In this document: positions 54,088 through 62,784 of the stretch, one piece after another
How the letters are laid out: each line of letters begins with the position of its first letter
How positions within the stretch are numbered: the stretch's first letter is position 1
Source of the DNA: an uncultured Bacteroidota bacterium
Lineage (GTDB): Bacteria; Bacteroidota; Bacteroidia; 2-12-FULL-35-15
Length of the DNA: 64,000 bases
Direction: 5' to 3'
Assembly: GCA_903847205.1 (NCBI GenBank)
Contig: CAINDA010000052.1
Location: forward strand, 62,001-126,000
The notes under the pieces: generated by a model
Told to the model about the DNA's origin: nothing
The model's input: the letters and a program-made list of their open reading frames with translations, nothing else
Database searches by the model: none
Position numbers and translations under genes: made by a program

Positions 54088-54831
54088 CTATTCTTGATTT
54101 TTATTGCTTATTAAAAGATAATCTAAAATTACGTTTAACCCTTTGAGGATTAAAAAAGAGTCGGCAAAGATGGGCTTTTTTAATCGCTTCTCAAAAAAAT
54201 CAGCGTCCCCGCCTGTTAAAAATATATAAATATCAGGATAAAGAAGCTTATAGTGCTCTATAAAGCCCTGCATTTCTGTTATTGCTCCCAATTCGACCCC
54301 TGATAATATATTTTCCACTGTATCCCTGCCTATTAATTCATCAAATTTTTCATCGAGTTCTAACAACGGGAGACGGGAAGTAAAAGTATGCAGCGCTTTA
54401 AAACGCATCCGAAGACCCGGCGAAATAGCCCCGCCGATATACTCGTTACGGCTGTTTACAAAATTGTATTTTATACAGGTGCCGGCATCAATCACTAATA
54501 TGTTTTTATCAGGGAATAAAAAATTTGCACCGGCAGCACCGGCAAGCCTGTCGCCACCGAGCGTGTCTGCTGATTTATATAAGTTTTTTATTGGAACAGG
54601 AGTTTCATTGGTAAAAACAAATACGGCGGCTTGCTCTTTTAATCTGCTTATAAATGATTCAATATTATTAACAACTGAAGCGGCGATGCAATGAGTAATG
54701 CTGTAGTCTGAAAACAAATCAGACTGGAGAAGCGCATCGGCTGATTCAAAAACAAAAGAATGAACCAATTCATTTTGTTCGAACAAGCCGGCTTTAACAC
54801 GTGTGTTTCCGATATCGATTATTAATTTCAA
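54088..54831 (-). CDS. coaX: type III pantothenate kinase
   Basis: A 247-residue CoaX that phosphorylates pantothenate in the first step of coenzyme A synthesis. It has the ASKHA-fold motifs LIIDIGNTRVKAGLFE at the N terminus, the central GGDRLAGAAGA and NILVIDAGTCIKYNFV (phosphate 2), and the region YIGGAISPGLRMRFKALH. The kinase is insensitive to feedback by CoA in this class and usually needs a monovalent cation. It is the first gene of the operon coaX / OM protein / lptC. Confidence 0.95.
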   Translation of the reverse strand: MKLIIDIGNTRVKAGLFEQNELVHSFVFESADALLQSDLFSDYSITHCIAASVVNNIESFISRLKEQAAVFVFTNETPVPIKNLYKSADTLGGDRLAGAAGANFLFPDKNILVIDAGTCIKYNFVNSRNEYIGGAISPGLRMRFKALHTFTSRLPLLELDEKFDELIGRDTVENILSGVELGAITEMQGFIEHYKLLYPDIYIFLTGGDADFFEKRLKKPIFADSFLILKGLNVILDYLLISNKNQE

Positions 54832-54890
54832 AGCTGTATCAATGTAGAAATATTAATTCCGATCCATGACTAGATAATACTATAGTGCTG

Positions 54891-54956
54891 GTCATTCTGA
54901 GCCTGTCGAAGAATGTGCGATAGCTCGCACGCATACTTCGACAAGCTCAGTATGAC
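54891..54956. repeat. 66-bp palindromic repeat element
   Basis: The 21-nt arms 54891-54911 (GTCATTCTGAGCCTGTCGAA plus G) and 54936-54956 (CTTCGACAAGCTCAGTATGA plus C) are reverse complements with two mismatches. They enclose a second stem GTGCGA-TAGC-TCGCAC. Sequences of this kind are frequent dispersed elements in Bacteroidota and other phyla. Here it lies between gltX and coaX. Confidence 0.8.
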
Positions 54957-55002
54957 TGACATACGCTCATAACACCTTTTCTCCAATGGTTGTTTCGCTT
55001 TA

Positions 55003-56559
55003 TTAAGGAACCTTTATCACCTCAATTGCAGTTTCCAGTCGTTTTATTACTTCATCTTTCCCAAGGAGTTCTGCCATTTCGAACAACATAGGACCGCCAG
55101 CTGCACCGCTTAAACATACGCGGAAGAGCTGCATTACCTGCCCAGGAGCAATTCCCTGAGCTTCGGCAGTAACCTTAAAAATCCCTTCAGCTTCAGGAGC
55201 AGTAAAGGTGTTTAATGTTTTGAATGCAGCCGCTAAAGACTTTATAAATGCTGCAGACTGTTCATTCCAGCGTTTTTTGATTACGTCGGCATCATAAGTT
55301 TTAGGAGCTATGAAAAAATAAATTCCTGAAGCCCAAAACTCATTTACGAAATGTGATTTTTCTTTTACCAGCCGGCACACCCCTTCAATATAACTTTGGG
55401 AGGGCATTGCAGTGTTTGGGATGTTTTTTAATTGTTCTTCCAGCAATGGCCTGAACATTTCGGCAAGCTCTGCATCTGTTTTCTTGCGTAAATACTGCTG
55501 GTTGAACCATTTTGTTTTTTCGGGATCGAATTTAGCGCCCGATTTATTTACGCGTTCAAACGAAAATGCTTCGATCAATTCTTCCATCGAAAAAATTTCC
55601 TGTGTAGTTCCGGGATTCCAGCCCAGCATGGCTAACATGTTTACGAACGCTTCAGGGAAAAATCCTGTTTCTCGGTAGCCAGTATAATTTTCGCCGGTTC
55701 GTTCATCATGCCAGTTCAAAGGGAACATAGGTATTCCCGATTTGTCGCGTTTTGAAAGCTTACCGTTGCCGTCAGGTTTTAAAATCAAAGGCAGATGAGC
55801 CAGCAGCGGCATTTTTTCTTCACAGCCCAGATAACGGTATATCAATATATGCGCGGGTGCCGAGGGCAGCCACTCTTCCCCCCTTACAGCATGAGAAACT
55901 TCCATTTCAATATCATCCACAATATGAGCAAGGTGATAGGTAGGCATGCCGTCTGATTTCAATAAAACTTTATCATCCACCTGAGTGGAGTTAACAACTA
56001 CCCATCCTCGGATAATATCGTGAAAACGGATTTCTTCATTACGCGGCACTTTAAGGCGCACCACATAAGGCGTTCCGGCAGTCATTAATTTTTTAACCTC
56101 ATCCTCTGATAAAGTTATTGAGTTGCGCATATTCTGGCGTGTAACCGAATTATACTGAGGTGCGGCCACTTTAGCTGCTTCCAGTCGCTTGCGCATTGCA
56201 TCTAACTCTTCTGATGTATCAAAGGCATAGTAAGCATGTCCGCTTGCAATAAGCTGATCGGCATATTTTTTATAGATGCCCAATTCTTTACGTTCGCTCT
56301 GACGGTAAGGCGCATGAGGTCCGTCACCGAAACCAACGCCTTCATTCGGTTCAATACCGCACCATTTAAGCGACTCAATAATATATTCTTCAGCGCCCTT
56401 TACATAGCGGGTTTGGTCGGTATCTTCAATACGTAAAATAAAATCTCCTTTGTGTTTTTTCGCGAACAAATAACTGAACAAAGCTGTGCGCACTCCGCCC
56501 ATGTGCAAACCGCCGGTAGGGCTCGGTGCAAAACGTAATCTTACTTTTTTATTTTCCAT
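55003..56559 (-). CDS. gltX: glutamyl-tRNA synthetase
   Basis: A 518-residue class I aminoacyl-tRNA synthetase that charges tRNA-Glu. The first signature is RFAPSPTGGLHMGGVRTALF (HIGH-type motif HMGG). The second is KLSKRDKSG (KMSKS-type), followed by WNPGTTQEIFSMEELIEAFS and the anticodon-binding C-terminal half. The zinc-ribbon cysteines are absent, which is common. Length is normal. It is a single gene with its own promoter. Confidence 0.96.
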   Translation of the reverse strand: MENKKVRLRFAPSPTGGLHMGGVRTALFSYLFAKKHKGDFILRIEDTDQTRYVKGAEEYIIESLKWCGIEPNEGVGFGDGPHAPYRQSERKELGIYKKYADQLIASGHAYYAFDTSEELDAMRKRLEAAKVAAPQYNSVTRQNMRNSITLSEDEVKKLMTAGTPYVVRLKVPRNEEIRFHDIIRGWVVVNSTQVDDKVLLKSDGMPTYHLAHIVDDIEMEVSHAVRGEEWLPSAPAHILIYRYLGCEEKMPLLAHLPLILKPDGNGKLSKRDKSGIPMFPLNWHDERTGENYTGYRETGFFPEAFVNMLAMLGWNPGTTQEIFSMEELIEAFSFERVNKSGAKFDPEKTKWFNQQYLRKKTDAELAEMFRPLLEEQLKNIPNTAMPSQSYIEGVCRLVKEKSHFVNEFWASGIYFFIAPKTYDADVIKKRWNEQSAAFIKSLAAAFKTLNTFTAPEAEGIFKVTAEAQGIAPGQVMQLFRVCLSGAAGGPMLFEMAELLGKDEVIKRLETAIEVIKVP

Positions 56560-56578
56560 AAATCTGATAATTGAGGCG

Positions 56579-56586
56579 CAAAGATA
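56579..56586 (-). promoter_or_regulatory. -7 element of gltX
   Basis: TATCTTTG on the minus strand (56586-56579) matches the consensus exactly and lies 20 bp before the gltX ATG. No clean -33 element is seen. Confidence 0.5.
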
Positions 56587-56653
56587 ATTTAATTTGAGTG
56601 GATTGATTTAATCAATTTCTAAAATCGGGGTACAAAAATATTTTTTCGCCGAT

Positions 56654-56724
56654 AAGACGCAAAGGCACAAAGAACAGCTGTATGAGAAACACTGTAAAAC
56701 AAAGACTTTGCGCCTTTGTGTCTT
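56654..56724. repeat. inverted repeat of the CGCAAAGGCACAAAG type
   Basis: AAGACGCAAAGGCACAAAG (56654-56672) and CTTTGCGCCTTTGTGTCTT (56706-56724) are inverted copies with two mismatches. Such elements recur in intergenic DNA of many Bacteroidota. It is located between the divergent gltX and methyltransferase genes. Confidence 0.75.
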
Positions 56725-56741
56725 CGCAGTAAATATTGTTT

Positions 56742-56776
56742 TTTGAATTTTAGAATGTTTTAATTTAATACATTTG
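56742..56776 (+). promoter_or_regulatory. candidate promoter of the methyltransferase gene
   Basis: TTTG (56742-56745) and TACATTTG (56769-56776) fit the consensus, but the spacing of 23 nt is longer than usual. The ATG follows 35 bp later. Confidence 0.45.
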
Positions 56777-56810
56777 CCGATACAATTTTAAACTTGACAA
56801 AACAGGTAAA

Positions 56811-57683
56811 ATGCAGCTGCTTACACCCCAGAATTTTACAGATTACGAATTAATTGACACCGGCCATTTTGAAAAGCTGGAACGTTTCGGACAGTATATA
56901 ACCATCCGGCCCGAACCGCAGGCCGTATGGGATAAATCATTAAACAATTCCGAGTGGGAAAAACGCGCGCATATTAAATTTATATCACGTTCAAGCTCTT
57001 CAGGTGAATGGAAAAAATTTAAACAGATGCCTGATCAATGGAAGATATCTTATCAGTTGGGAGATGGTTCAGCAATCACTTTCCGTTTAGGGTTGACATC
57101 TTTTAAACATGTAGGCATTTTCCCAGAGCAGGCGCCTAATTGGGATTATATTTTTGAAACAGTAAAAGCAATGACAGCGCCGGCGCCCAAAGTATTGAAT
57201 TTATTTGCTTATACCGGCGGGGCAACATTAGCTGCAAAAGCAGCAGGAGCCGATGTAACCCACGTTGATTCAATAAAGCAGGTAGTAACATGGTCAAAAG
57301 AAAACATGGATTTATCCGGTTTAAATAATGTACGCTGGGTGGTGGAAGATGCTTTAAAATTTGTGAAGCGGGAAGAGAAGCGCGGCAATAAATACAATGG
57401 AATTATCCTTGACCCTCCTGCATTCGGCCACGGCCCTAATGGAGAAAAATGGAAGCTGGAAGATAATATTAATGAAATGATTAAAGGTGTTTTAAACCTG
57501 TTAGACGATAAAGAACATTTTTTGATTCTGAATGCTTATTCATTGGGGTTTTCGCCGCTCATCATTGACAATCTGCTCAAGCAGAAGGCTGGGAAAAACT
57601 TAAATACAGGGGAACTTTATCTTCAGGCCACTGAGGGAAACAAGTTGCCGCTAGGCGTTTTCGGGAGATTCAGAAATTTTTAG
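56811..57683 (+). CDS. class I SAM-dependent methyltransferase (RlmI-like)
   Basis: A 290-residue Rossmann-fold methyltransferase. Its SAM-binding motif is KVLNLFAYTGGATLAAKAAG (about residues 127-146), followed by the acidic ribose-binding VTHVDSIKQVV and the catalytic-type ILDPPAFGHGP (about 198-208). The family includes 23S rRNA cytosine methyltransferases such as RlmI, but the PUA domain is missing here, so the target is uncertain (rRNA is likely). The gene is monocistronic and convergent with an anti-sigma-type ATPase gene. Confidence 0.85.
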   Translation: MQLLTPQNFTDYELIDTGHFEKLERFGQYITIRPEPQAVWDKSLNNSEWEKRAHIKFISRSSSSGEWKKFKQMPDQWKISYQLGDGSAITFRLGLTSFKHVGIFPEQAPNWDYIFETVKAMTAPAPKVLNLFAYTGGATLAAKAAGADVTHVDSIKQVVTWSKENMDLSGLNNVRWVVEDALKFVKREEKRGNKYNGIILDPPAFGHGPNGEKWKLEDNINEMIKGVLNLLDDKEHFLILNAYSLGFSPLIIDNLLKQKAGKNLNTGELYLQATEGNKLPLGVFGRFRNF

Positions 57684-57711
57684 AGATTATGACTGCCATC
57701 CCTAAATTTTC

Positions 57712-57764
57712 TGAGGAATCTTTTATTGATGAATGATATTGCTCTTGATTAAAAGGATTCCTCA
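57712..57764. terminator. bidirectional terminator hairpin
   Basis: TGAGGAATCTTTTA (57712-57725) pairs with TAAAAGGATTCCTCA (57750-57764) with one bulge. It sits between convergent genes and should end both transcripts. Confidence 0.7.
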
Positions 57765-57799
57765 CTGAAATGTTCGGAATGACATTACCATAATGGGTT

Positions 57800-58219
57800 T
57801 TATCCGGCTAAACCGATTTTGAAATCCAATGTTACTTTGCTGCCATTATCTTCGAAGTAAACGTTATCCGCAAGGTTTCTCATTAAAAAAACACCGCGAC
57901 CATTGGGATTGGCAATGTTTTCAGGATTTGTAGGATCTGGTAAATTAGAATAATTAAAACCGGGACCTTCATCTTTCACAATAAACGAAACAAGGTTAGT
58001 TGAGGTTTTAAAGTAAATATCAATGTTCTTGCTCGGATTGCCATCATTTCCATGATATATAGCATTATTAACCGCTTCGGTTAAGGCTACTAAGATATTG
58101 CCGTAAAAATCTTCACCTATATTGAAAAGGTCGCATACATCTTCTATCATTCGTTCAACAAGAATAATATTTTCGGCTTTTGATGAGATACGGATTTTTT
58201 GATTTGCTGCGAGTACCAT
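57800..58219 (-). CDS. anti-sigma-factor-type ATP-binding protein (HATPase_c)
   Basis: A 139-residue GHKL ATPase-domain protein like the serine kinases SpoIIAB/RsbW. It has the N box LVALTEAVNNAIYHGNDGNP (about residues 45-64), the G1 box FIVKDEGPGFNYSNLPDP and the G2 region NPNGRGVFLMRNLADNVYF. The family phosphorylates anti-anti-sigma proteins or binds sigma factors, or provides ATP-binding function in stress switches. The ATG at 58219 is used because it follows the DUF4175 stop by one base, whereas a TTG at 58231 would overlap it. The two genes are probably co-transcribed. Confidence 0.85.
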   Translation of the reverse strand: MVLAANQKIRISSKAENIILVERMIEDVCDLFNIGEDFYGNILVALTEAVNNAIYHGNDGNPSKNIDIYFKTSTNLVSFIVKDEGPGFNYSNLPDPTNPENIANPNGRGVFLMRNLADNVYFEDNGSKVTLDFKIGLAG

Positions 58220-58220
58220 T

Positions 58221-61200
58221 TTATTCTTCAAAGTTATTAAAGTATTGGTTTACTTTTGATTTAAAAAATGGATTTAATGAAGGCGAAGCTGTCTTCAAAA
58301 GTTCCGTTTCTTTTTGCTTTAGCCTCTTATACTCTAAAAATTCATTAGGGTTACTAAAAGTTTCATTTTTTGCTTCATTCGACTGCCGCTGCTCTTCCAT
58401 CTCCCTTTCTTTCTCGGCTTTCTCGCTCTCCAAGAGGCGTGTTAATATTTCTTCCTGACGGTTAATTGTTTCCTGACTTAACATTTTATTAACCAAATCA
58501 GTTTCGGTCTGTTCCATTTTCTCAGCAAGCTTACTCATACCGCCTGCGCCTTTGCCGTCTTTATTAATCTGGTCGGCCATTTTTTGAAGTTCCTGACGGA
58601 TTGCTTCCTGCTGTGCAGCAAGCTTCGCGAGCTCCTGGCTTGTTCCGGAACCTTCCATGCCAAGTTTATCTCCAGGTTTTTTGCCGGGTTTATTTCCGTC
58701 TTTTGCCATTCCTTCTTTCAACTTTTTAATCTGCTGATTTAACTGCTCCTGCATTTTGCGTAAGCCGGCAGCAGAAGGCTTGCTTCCCTTCCCTCCCGGC
58801 TTTTTACAGCTGCCGCTTCCCGGAGGCCCGCCCGGTTTTTGATCTTCCTGCATTTTAGATAATGCTTCGTTCAGCATCAGGGCTAAATTATTTATGGATG
58901 TCATTGCAAACTGCTGACGACTCAGGCCTTCTTCTTTATGATTTTTGCCGTCGAACGAAGGGGTAGGTGCTTCTTTTATTTCATCAACAGCTTTTTCCAT
59001 GTTCATATTAATGGCGCTGATTTCTTTGTTAACAACAGCTTTAATCTGCGGGTTGCGTTTACTTAAAGCAAGCAGACTGTCCTCAATCATCTTAGAATCA
59101 TCCTGCAGCTTTTTCTGCTTTTGATTGATTTTGTAAAACTGCGGGTCGCTGGTTTTAGCTTTTGACAATCCGCCCATCAATGCTTCTTGACCGAATGAAA
59201 GCTGAATAAGGTTTTCCAGGATATCACGCAGTTTATTGATATCTTCCGATGCTGCCTCTTCTTCCATTTTCTCTTTCATTTTAGCAAGCTGTGAACTCAT
59301 CTTCTCCATTTTCTGCGAAGCGCTTTTCTGAGATTTGGACGCATTTTTCTTATCCTTCTTATCCAGCTGGTCGCTGCTCTTTTCCATATCTTTTTGGATA
59401 TCCTGCTCCTGCTGTTCGGGACTCTCCATTTTTTTAGGTTCTTCCAGCTCACTGTTCTTTTTCTCGAGCTCTTTCATATCTTTTTTAAGCTCTTCAAACT
59501 CTTTATTCAAAGCATCCTGTTTCTCTTTCTGCTTTTGAGCATCGGCATTTTTCTCTTCTGTTTTTTTAGAAAGTTCGTCTTCCTTCTTGGCCATTTCATC
59601 AAGCTTCTCCACATTCTGCTGCAGCTTCTGCTCAAACTCCATCTGTTTAAATATTTCGAGGTTGCGATCGAGTTCTTTCAATAAATCTTTATTATCAAGC
59701 TTCATTTTTTCAAGAGCGTTCTGCACTTTGTCCTTGTCTAATTTTTCCATGAGCTTTTGCAGCTCATCATATTTCTCTTTTAATTCAGGCGTCATAACCT
59801 TATTAAACAAGTCTTCCAGCTGTTTTTGTTTTTCCATCACTTTTTCATTGGCCTGCTTGTATTCATTCTGCTGCTGATTGTTCTGCTGATTTTCATTTTT
59901 TATTTTTTCGGTTTTTTGCAGCAGGTTTTTCTGCTTATCGAGCAGGTCCTGCATTTTCTTTTTTTCTTCCCATGACAGAACTTTTTTCTCCGCCACCTTG
60001 CGCTCCAGGTCATTTAATTCTTTCTGCACATCCTTTGCCTGACGGATGCTTTCGAGCAAATCGTCTTTTATTTTATTGTTGTTTTTATCGGTGTTCGCGT
60101 TAAGCTCTTTAAGAGAAGGCGCCTTAAAAATCATTTTTTGCGAACGGGTTGATTTGCTTCCGGTAACGCCGTCGTTGTCCCATACTTCAAAATAATATTC
60201 AATCTGGTCGCCGGGAGCAACGCCCAATTCAGTCATATCCCAGACATGGAAAAACTGATCCTGTGTAACAGCTTTGTTGATTGCAACGGCTTTTGAGCTG
60301 CCTGCATATTTATCATTGTTAGTGCTCACCGCTGAATCGCTGTTTGCAACAAAACGGTAATTGAATGTGAGTTTGTTAAAGCCGTAATCATCCTTTACTT
60401 CGCCATGAAAATAGATACGTTTGGAGGATGCTGTATCTTTTTTTTCTTCCACGTTTATCTGCGGATAAGCATCAGGAATAACATTGATGGTATAGGTTAC
60501 AGAATCTTTACTTTTCAAAAATTGGTTGGAAGTGGAAACGGAATATATTTTGTCTTTGAAAAGCCTCGCAGAATAATTAAAGGCGTTTTCTGAAATCAGA
60601 GGAACAGAAAAAGAAGTGTCGTTAAAATTCAGCCTTAACTGATTGGTGTTTTTTGTATAAAAGCTCCAGACAGCTTTTGTTCCTGCGGGAATCACAAGGT
60701 CGCCGGTGTTTTTAACTGTTTCGTCTTTTTTGTTCAGGTATTTTGGATAGGCAAGTGCAATATCGAAATTCAGCAGTACCGGATTGGGCAGGGCTTTCAA
60801 TTCATACTCTTTGGATTTAAATCCGTCAGCGGCAAGCTGGAAAATAATATTTTTCTGAACATTTTTAAACAGGTATTTAAAGCTTACAATGTTTTCTTTA
60901 TCCAGCTTAAATTGGTTGCCGTCAATATCAACATAAACATTGTCGGGCACTTCGTCGCCGGTGAGTTTTACTTTTAATTCAAAATCCTGCTGTGCGGCAG
61001 TCTGCAGGTTTGTGTTTGTTACTACAAATTGAAAGGGCGATTCTTTTTCGAAATATTCGGTGTGTTTTACAAGACGTTTTGTGCCGTCGCGGATAATACT
61101 CGGCGCCGAAAATAAAATTACAGCAATCAGCAAAACCGGTATGAATGCATACTTCAGGTATTTTTTATTTTCAGAGAAATCGACAGCCGATGTAAATGGT

Positions 61201-61640
61201 ACAGGTTTTAATTCTTTTATCTTTTGATTTATACCTGCTTCTAAAAGCGAATACTGTGCATCAGATTCCGAGAGATTAGATCCCTGCTGCTGCAGTTGCA
61301 GCACATTTAACAGTTTATCCTGTACATTTGAAAAATGCCTGCCTATAATGGCTGCAGCATCTTCGTAGGAAATAAGTTTTCCTAATTTATAAAGACGGGA
61401 AACAGGAAGAACAATATATTTTGCAAGAATAAATCCGCTTGCCGCGATAAAGGAATAAAACAAAACCGTGCGCACAGCAGTATTGAAATGAGCATAATAT
61501 TCGAGAACAGTAACCGAAATAAAAAACAGCAGCACAAGCCCGATACTATAAATCAGACCGCGTAAGAGCTGATTTTTATAGTACTTTCGGATAAAGCCAT
61601 CCAGCTTTTCAATTAGACTTTGATAATTATTCGAGGCCAT
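58221..61640 (-). CDS. DUF4175 family membrane protein with long coiled coil
   Basis: A 1139-residue inner-membrane protein of a Bacteroidota family (DUF4175). Three hydrophobic helices lie near residues 26-47, 57-77 and 160-178. They are followed by a periplasmic-looking beta region (about 190-520, ending VAPGDQIEYYFEVWDNDGVTG). A very long charged coiled coil (about 530-820, runs of EKKxxELxxKxEE) follows, and the C-terminal part is rich in Lys, Gly, Gln and Met (KPGGPPGSGSCKKPGGKGSK, QQEAIRQELQKMADQINKDG). Function is unknown. The operon with the ATPase gene suggests an envelope or stress role. Confidence 0.88.
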   Translation of the reverse strand: MASNNYQSLIEKLDGFIRKYYKNQLLRGLIYSIGLVLLFFISVTVLEYYAHFNTAVRTVLFYSFIAASGFILAKYIVLPVSRLYKLGKLISYEDAAAIIGRHFSNVQDKLLNVLQLQQQGSNLSESDAQYSLLEAGINQKIKELKPVPFTSAVDFSENKKYLKYAFIPVLLIAVILFSAPSIIRDGTKRLVKHTEYFEKESPFQFVVTNTNLQTAAQQDFELKVKLTGDEVPDNVYVDIDGNQFKLDKENIVSFKYLFKNVQKNIIFQLAADGFKSKEYELKALPNPVLLNFDIALAYPKYLNKKDETVKNTGDLVIPAGTKAVWSFYTKNTNQLRLNFNDTSFSVPLISENAFNYSARLFKDKIYSVSTSNQFLKSKDSVTYTINVIPDAYPQINVEEKKDTASSKRIYFHGEVKDDYGFNKLTFNYRFVANSDSAVSTNNDKYAGSSKAVAINKAVTQDQFFHVWDMTELGVAPGDQIEYYFEVWDNDGVTGSKSTRSQKMIFKAPSLKELNANTDKNNNKIKDDLLESIRQAKDVQKELNDLERKVAEKKVLSWEEKKKMQDLLDKQKNLLQKTEKIKNENQQNNQQQNEYKQANEKVMEKQKQLEDLFNKVMTPELKEKYDELQKLMEKLDKDKVQNALEKMKLDNKDLLKELDRNLEIFKQMEFEQKLQQNVEKLDEMAKKEDELSKKTEEKNADAQKQKEKQDALNKEFEELKKDMKELEKKNSELEEPKKMESPEQQEQDIQKDMEKSSDQLDKKDKKNASKSQKSASQKMEKMSSQLAKMKEKMEEEAASEDINKLRDILENLIQLSFGQEALMGGLSKAKTSDPQFYKINQKQKKLQDDSKMIEDSLLALSKRNPQIKAVVNKEISAINMNMEKAVDEIKEAPTPSFDGKNHKEEGLSRQQFAMTSINNLALMLNEALSKMQEDQKPGGPPGSGSCKKPGGKGSKPSAAGLRKMQEQLNQQIKKLKEGMAKDGNKPGKKPGDKLGMEGSGTSQELAKLAAQQEAIRQELQKMADQINKDGKGAGGMSKLAEKMEQTETDLVNKMLSQETINRQEEILTRLLESEKAEKEREMEEQRQSNEAKNETFSNPNEFLEYKRLKQKETELLKTASPSLNPFFKSKVNQYFNNFEE

Positions 61641-61680
61641 TTTAATTTAACGCTGCTGCAGTTGCGGTGCAGCGTATTAA

Positions 61681-61688
61681 CAAAGATA
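61681..61688 (-). promoter_or_regulatory. -7 element of the DUF4175 gene
   Basis: TATCTTTG on the minus strand (61688-61681) matches the consensus exactly and lies 41 bp before the ATG. The same octamer is found before gltX and folK. Confidence 0.5.
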
Positions 61689-61798
61689 GGCAATCGGCGG
61701 ATGATTTAATACAGCGTTTTGGGAAGAAAAAGAAATTTTAACACTTTTTATTAAATGGGTATAAATAAGATTTTTGCACACTTCTTTTTATTTTTTAC

Positions 61799-61870
61799 AA
61801 TACGGCCGGATGCCGGTTAAAAAAGCGCAACGGGGGCGCATTGGTTAATGTGGTTAACGTTTTGGCATGT
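61799..61870. repeat. dispersed repeat copy A, downstream of the toxin gene
   Basis: The stretch begins with TACGGCCGGATGCCGGTTAA and an AAAAAGCGC run, followed by GGGCGCATTGGTTAATG and TTAACGTTTTGG. The same words occur in the region 62529-62772 on the other side of the toxin-antitoxin genes. Confidence 0.7.
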
Positions 61871-61915
61871 ATATACTAGTGGTATGAGAGAGGCGCAACT
61901 GTCAACTTGATGATT

Positions 61916-62224
61916 TTATTTTTTTAATATTTCTAAAAGCGTTTTTGGGTCTTGCCGGTTATCCCAAAATGCTGTAATAATTAACTTATCTTTTGTCAGT
62001 TTATAATAGATGCTAAAGTGTCCCATTGCTGATTCTCTAGTATCGGGATAGGTAGTTGGTTTAAATGATTCCGGGAGTTTTAAAATAACTCGTATTCGAA
62101 CCGCGGTTAACTTGATTAATTTTTCAGCAAAATTTGTTGAGCCATTATGCTTCGTCCAATATTTTAAAATCTCTCTTCTCTGCCTTGATGCAGTCTCAGT
62201 CCAAACTACAGTCCTTTTAACCAT
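61916..62224 (-). CDS. RelE/ParE-family toxin
   Basis: A 102-residue basic protein with the RelE/ParE fold pattern: an N-terminal strand VVWTETASRQRREILKYW, a middle helix pair, and the closing strands AMGHFSIYYKLTKDKLIITA plus FWDNRQDPKTLLEIL. The C-terminal FWDNRQDP is the family end motif. These toxins cleave mRNA at the ribosome (RelE) or inhibit gyrase (ParE); which applies is not visible. Its start overlaps the end of the antitoxin gene by 19 bp, so translation is coupled. Confidence 0.85.
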   Translation of the reverse strand: MVKRTVVWTETASRQRREILKYWTKHNGSTNFAEKLIKLTAVRIRVILKLPESFKPTTYPDTRESAMGHFSIYYKLTKDKLIITAFWDNRQDPKTLLEILKK

Positions 62225-62448
62225 TTCAAATCGTCTTTATCCAGTTGGGTTTGAGAAATTAATTTTCCGTTTTTAATATCCTCGTCACTTAATTGAAGCA
62301 TTAATATTTGCTCCTCAGATAATTCCACGATGTCTTTGTCGACCGAACTTGTCTTAACCAGCTGATAAAGCGCTGATAGGTAGTCTTTATTAGTAATTGT
62401 TAACAGTTTGTCAATGATGTTGTTTCTTAAGATGTCTGTTGTACTCAT
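62206..62448 (-). CDS. antitoxin of the RelE/ParE module
   Basis: An 80-residue acidic protein upstream of and overlapping the toxin gene. The N-terminal helices (MSTTDILRNNIIDKLLTITN) could form the dimerisation or DNA-binding part. The C-terminal half, LSEEQILMLQLSDEDIKNGK to LKWLKGL, is acidic and amphipathic, as expected for the toxin-binding part. No family name can be given with certainty. Identification rests on gene order, size and overlap. Confidence 0.78.
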   Translation of the reverse strand: MSTTDILRNNIIDKLLTITNKDYLSALYQLVKTSSVDKDIVELSEEQILMLQLSDEDIKNGKLISQTQLDKDDLKWLKGL

Positions 62449-62464
62449 TGGTTTAAAGTTTTCT

Positions 62465-62510
62465 CAAATATCGTTATTCTCAATCTTTTTACAAAATGTT
62501 AAATAACATT
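62465..62510 (-). promoter_or_regulatory. promoter and palindromic operator of the toxin-antitoxin genes
   Basis: On the minus strand TTTG (62495-62492), 19 nt, GATATTTG (62472-62465) fits the promoter consensus with one mismatch, 17 bp before the antitoxin ATG. The palindrome AATGTTA-AA-TAACATT (62495-62510) touches the -33 element and is a plausible autoregulation site for the antitoxin-toxin complex. Confidence 0.6.
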
Positions 62511-62528
62511 TCTCCTTTTCTGCACATA

Positions 62529-62772
62529 CAATACGGCAGGATGCCGGTTAAAAAAAGCGCAGCGGGACGCAGCGCTTAACGTGAAATTAATGTTTTGGTG
62601 GGCTGCGCTGAACGGGGGACGCAGTGCTTAACGCGGAATTAATGTTTTGATAGGCTACGCTGAACGGGGGACAATGTTATTAAAACGGCAGGATGCCGGT
62701 TAAAGAAAGCGGAGCGGGATGCAGTGCTTAACAGATTGTGTTTTTATTTTGATATGCTGCGCTGAACAGGGG
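62529..62772. repeat. composite dispersed repeat, upstream of the toxin-antitoxin genes
   Basis: Three copies of a roughly 52-bp unit (62566-62615, 62618-62668, 62718-62772) share GACGCAGYGCTTAAC, TGTTTTG and GCTGCGCTGAACGGG. Two copies of a leader with a small hairpin, CGGCAGGATGCCGGTTAA (near 62534 and 62685), precede units one and three. The leader is also found as copy A at 61799-61870. Confidence 0.75.
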
Positions 62773-62784
62773 TGTAACACACAG

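Noticed and set aside
61799-62772. Integron cassette with attC sites
   Set aside because: Words like GCTTAAC fit the RYYYAAC core, but the matching GTTRRRY core is not met (GTTAAAA, GTTAAAG), and no integrase is in the window. Kept only as a repeat-flanked module.
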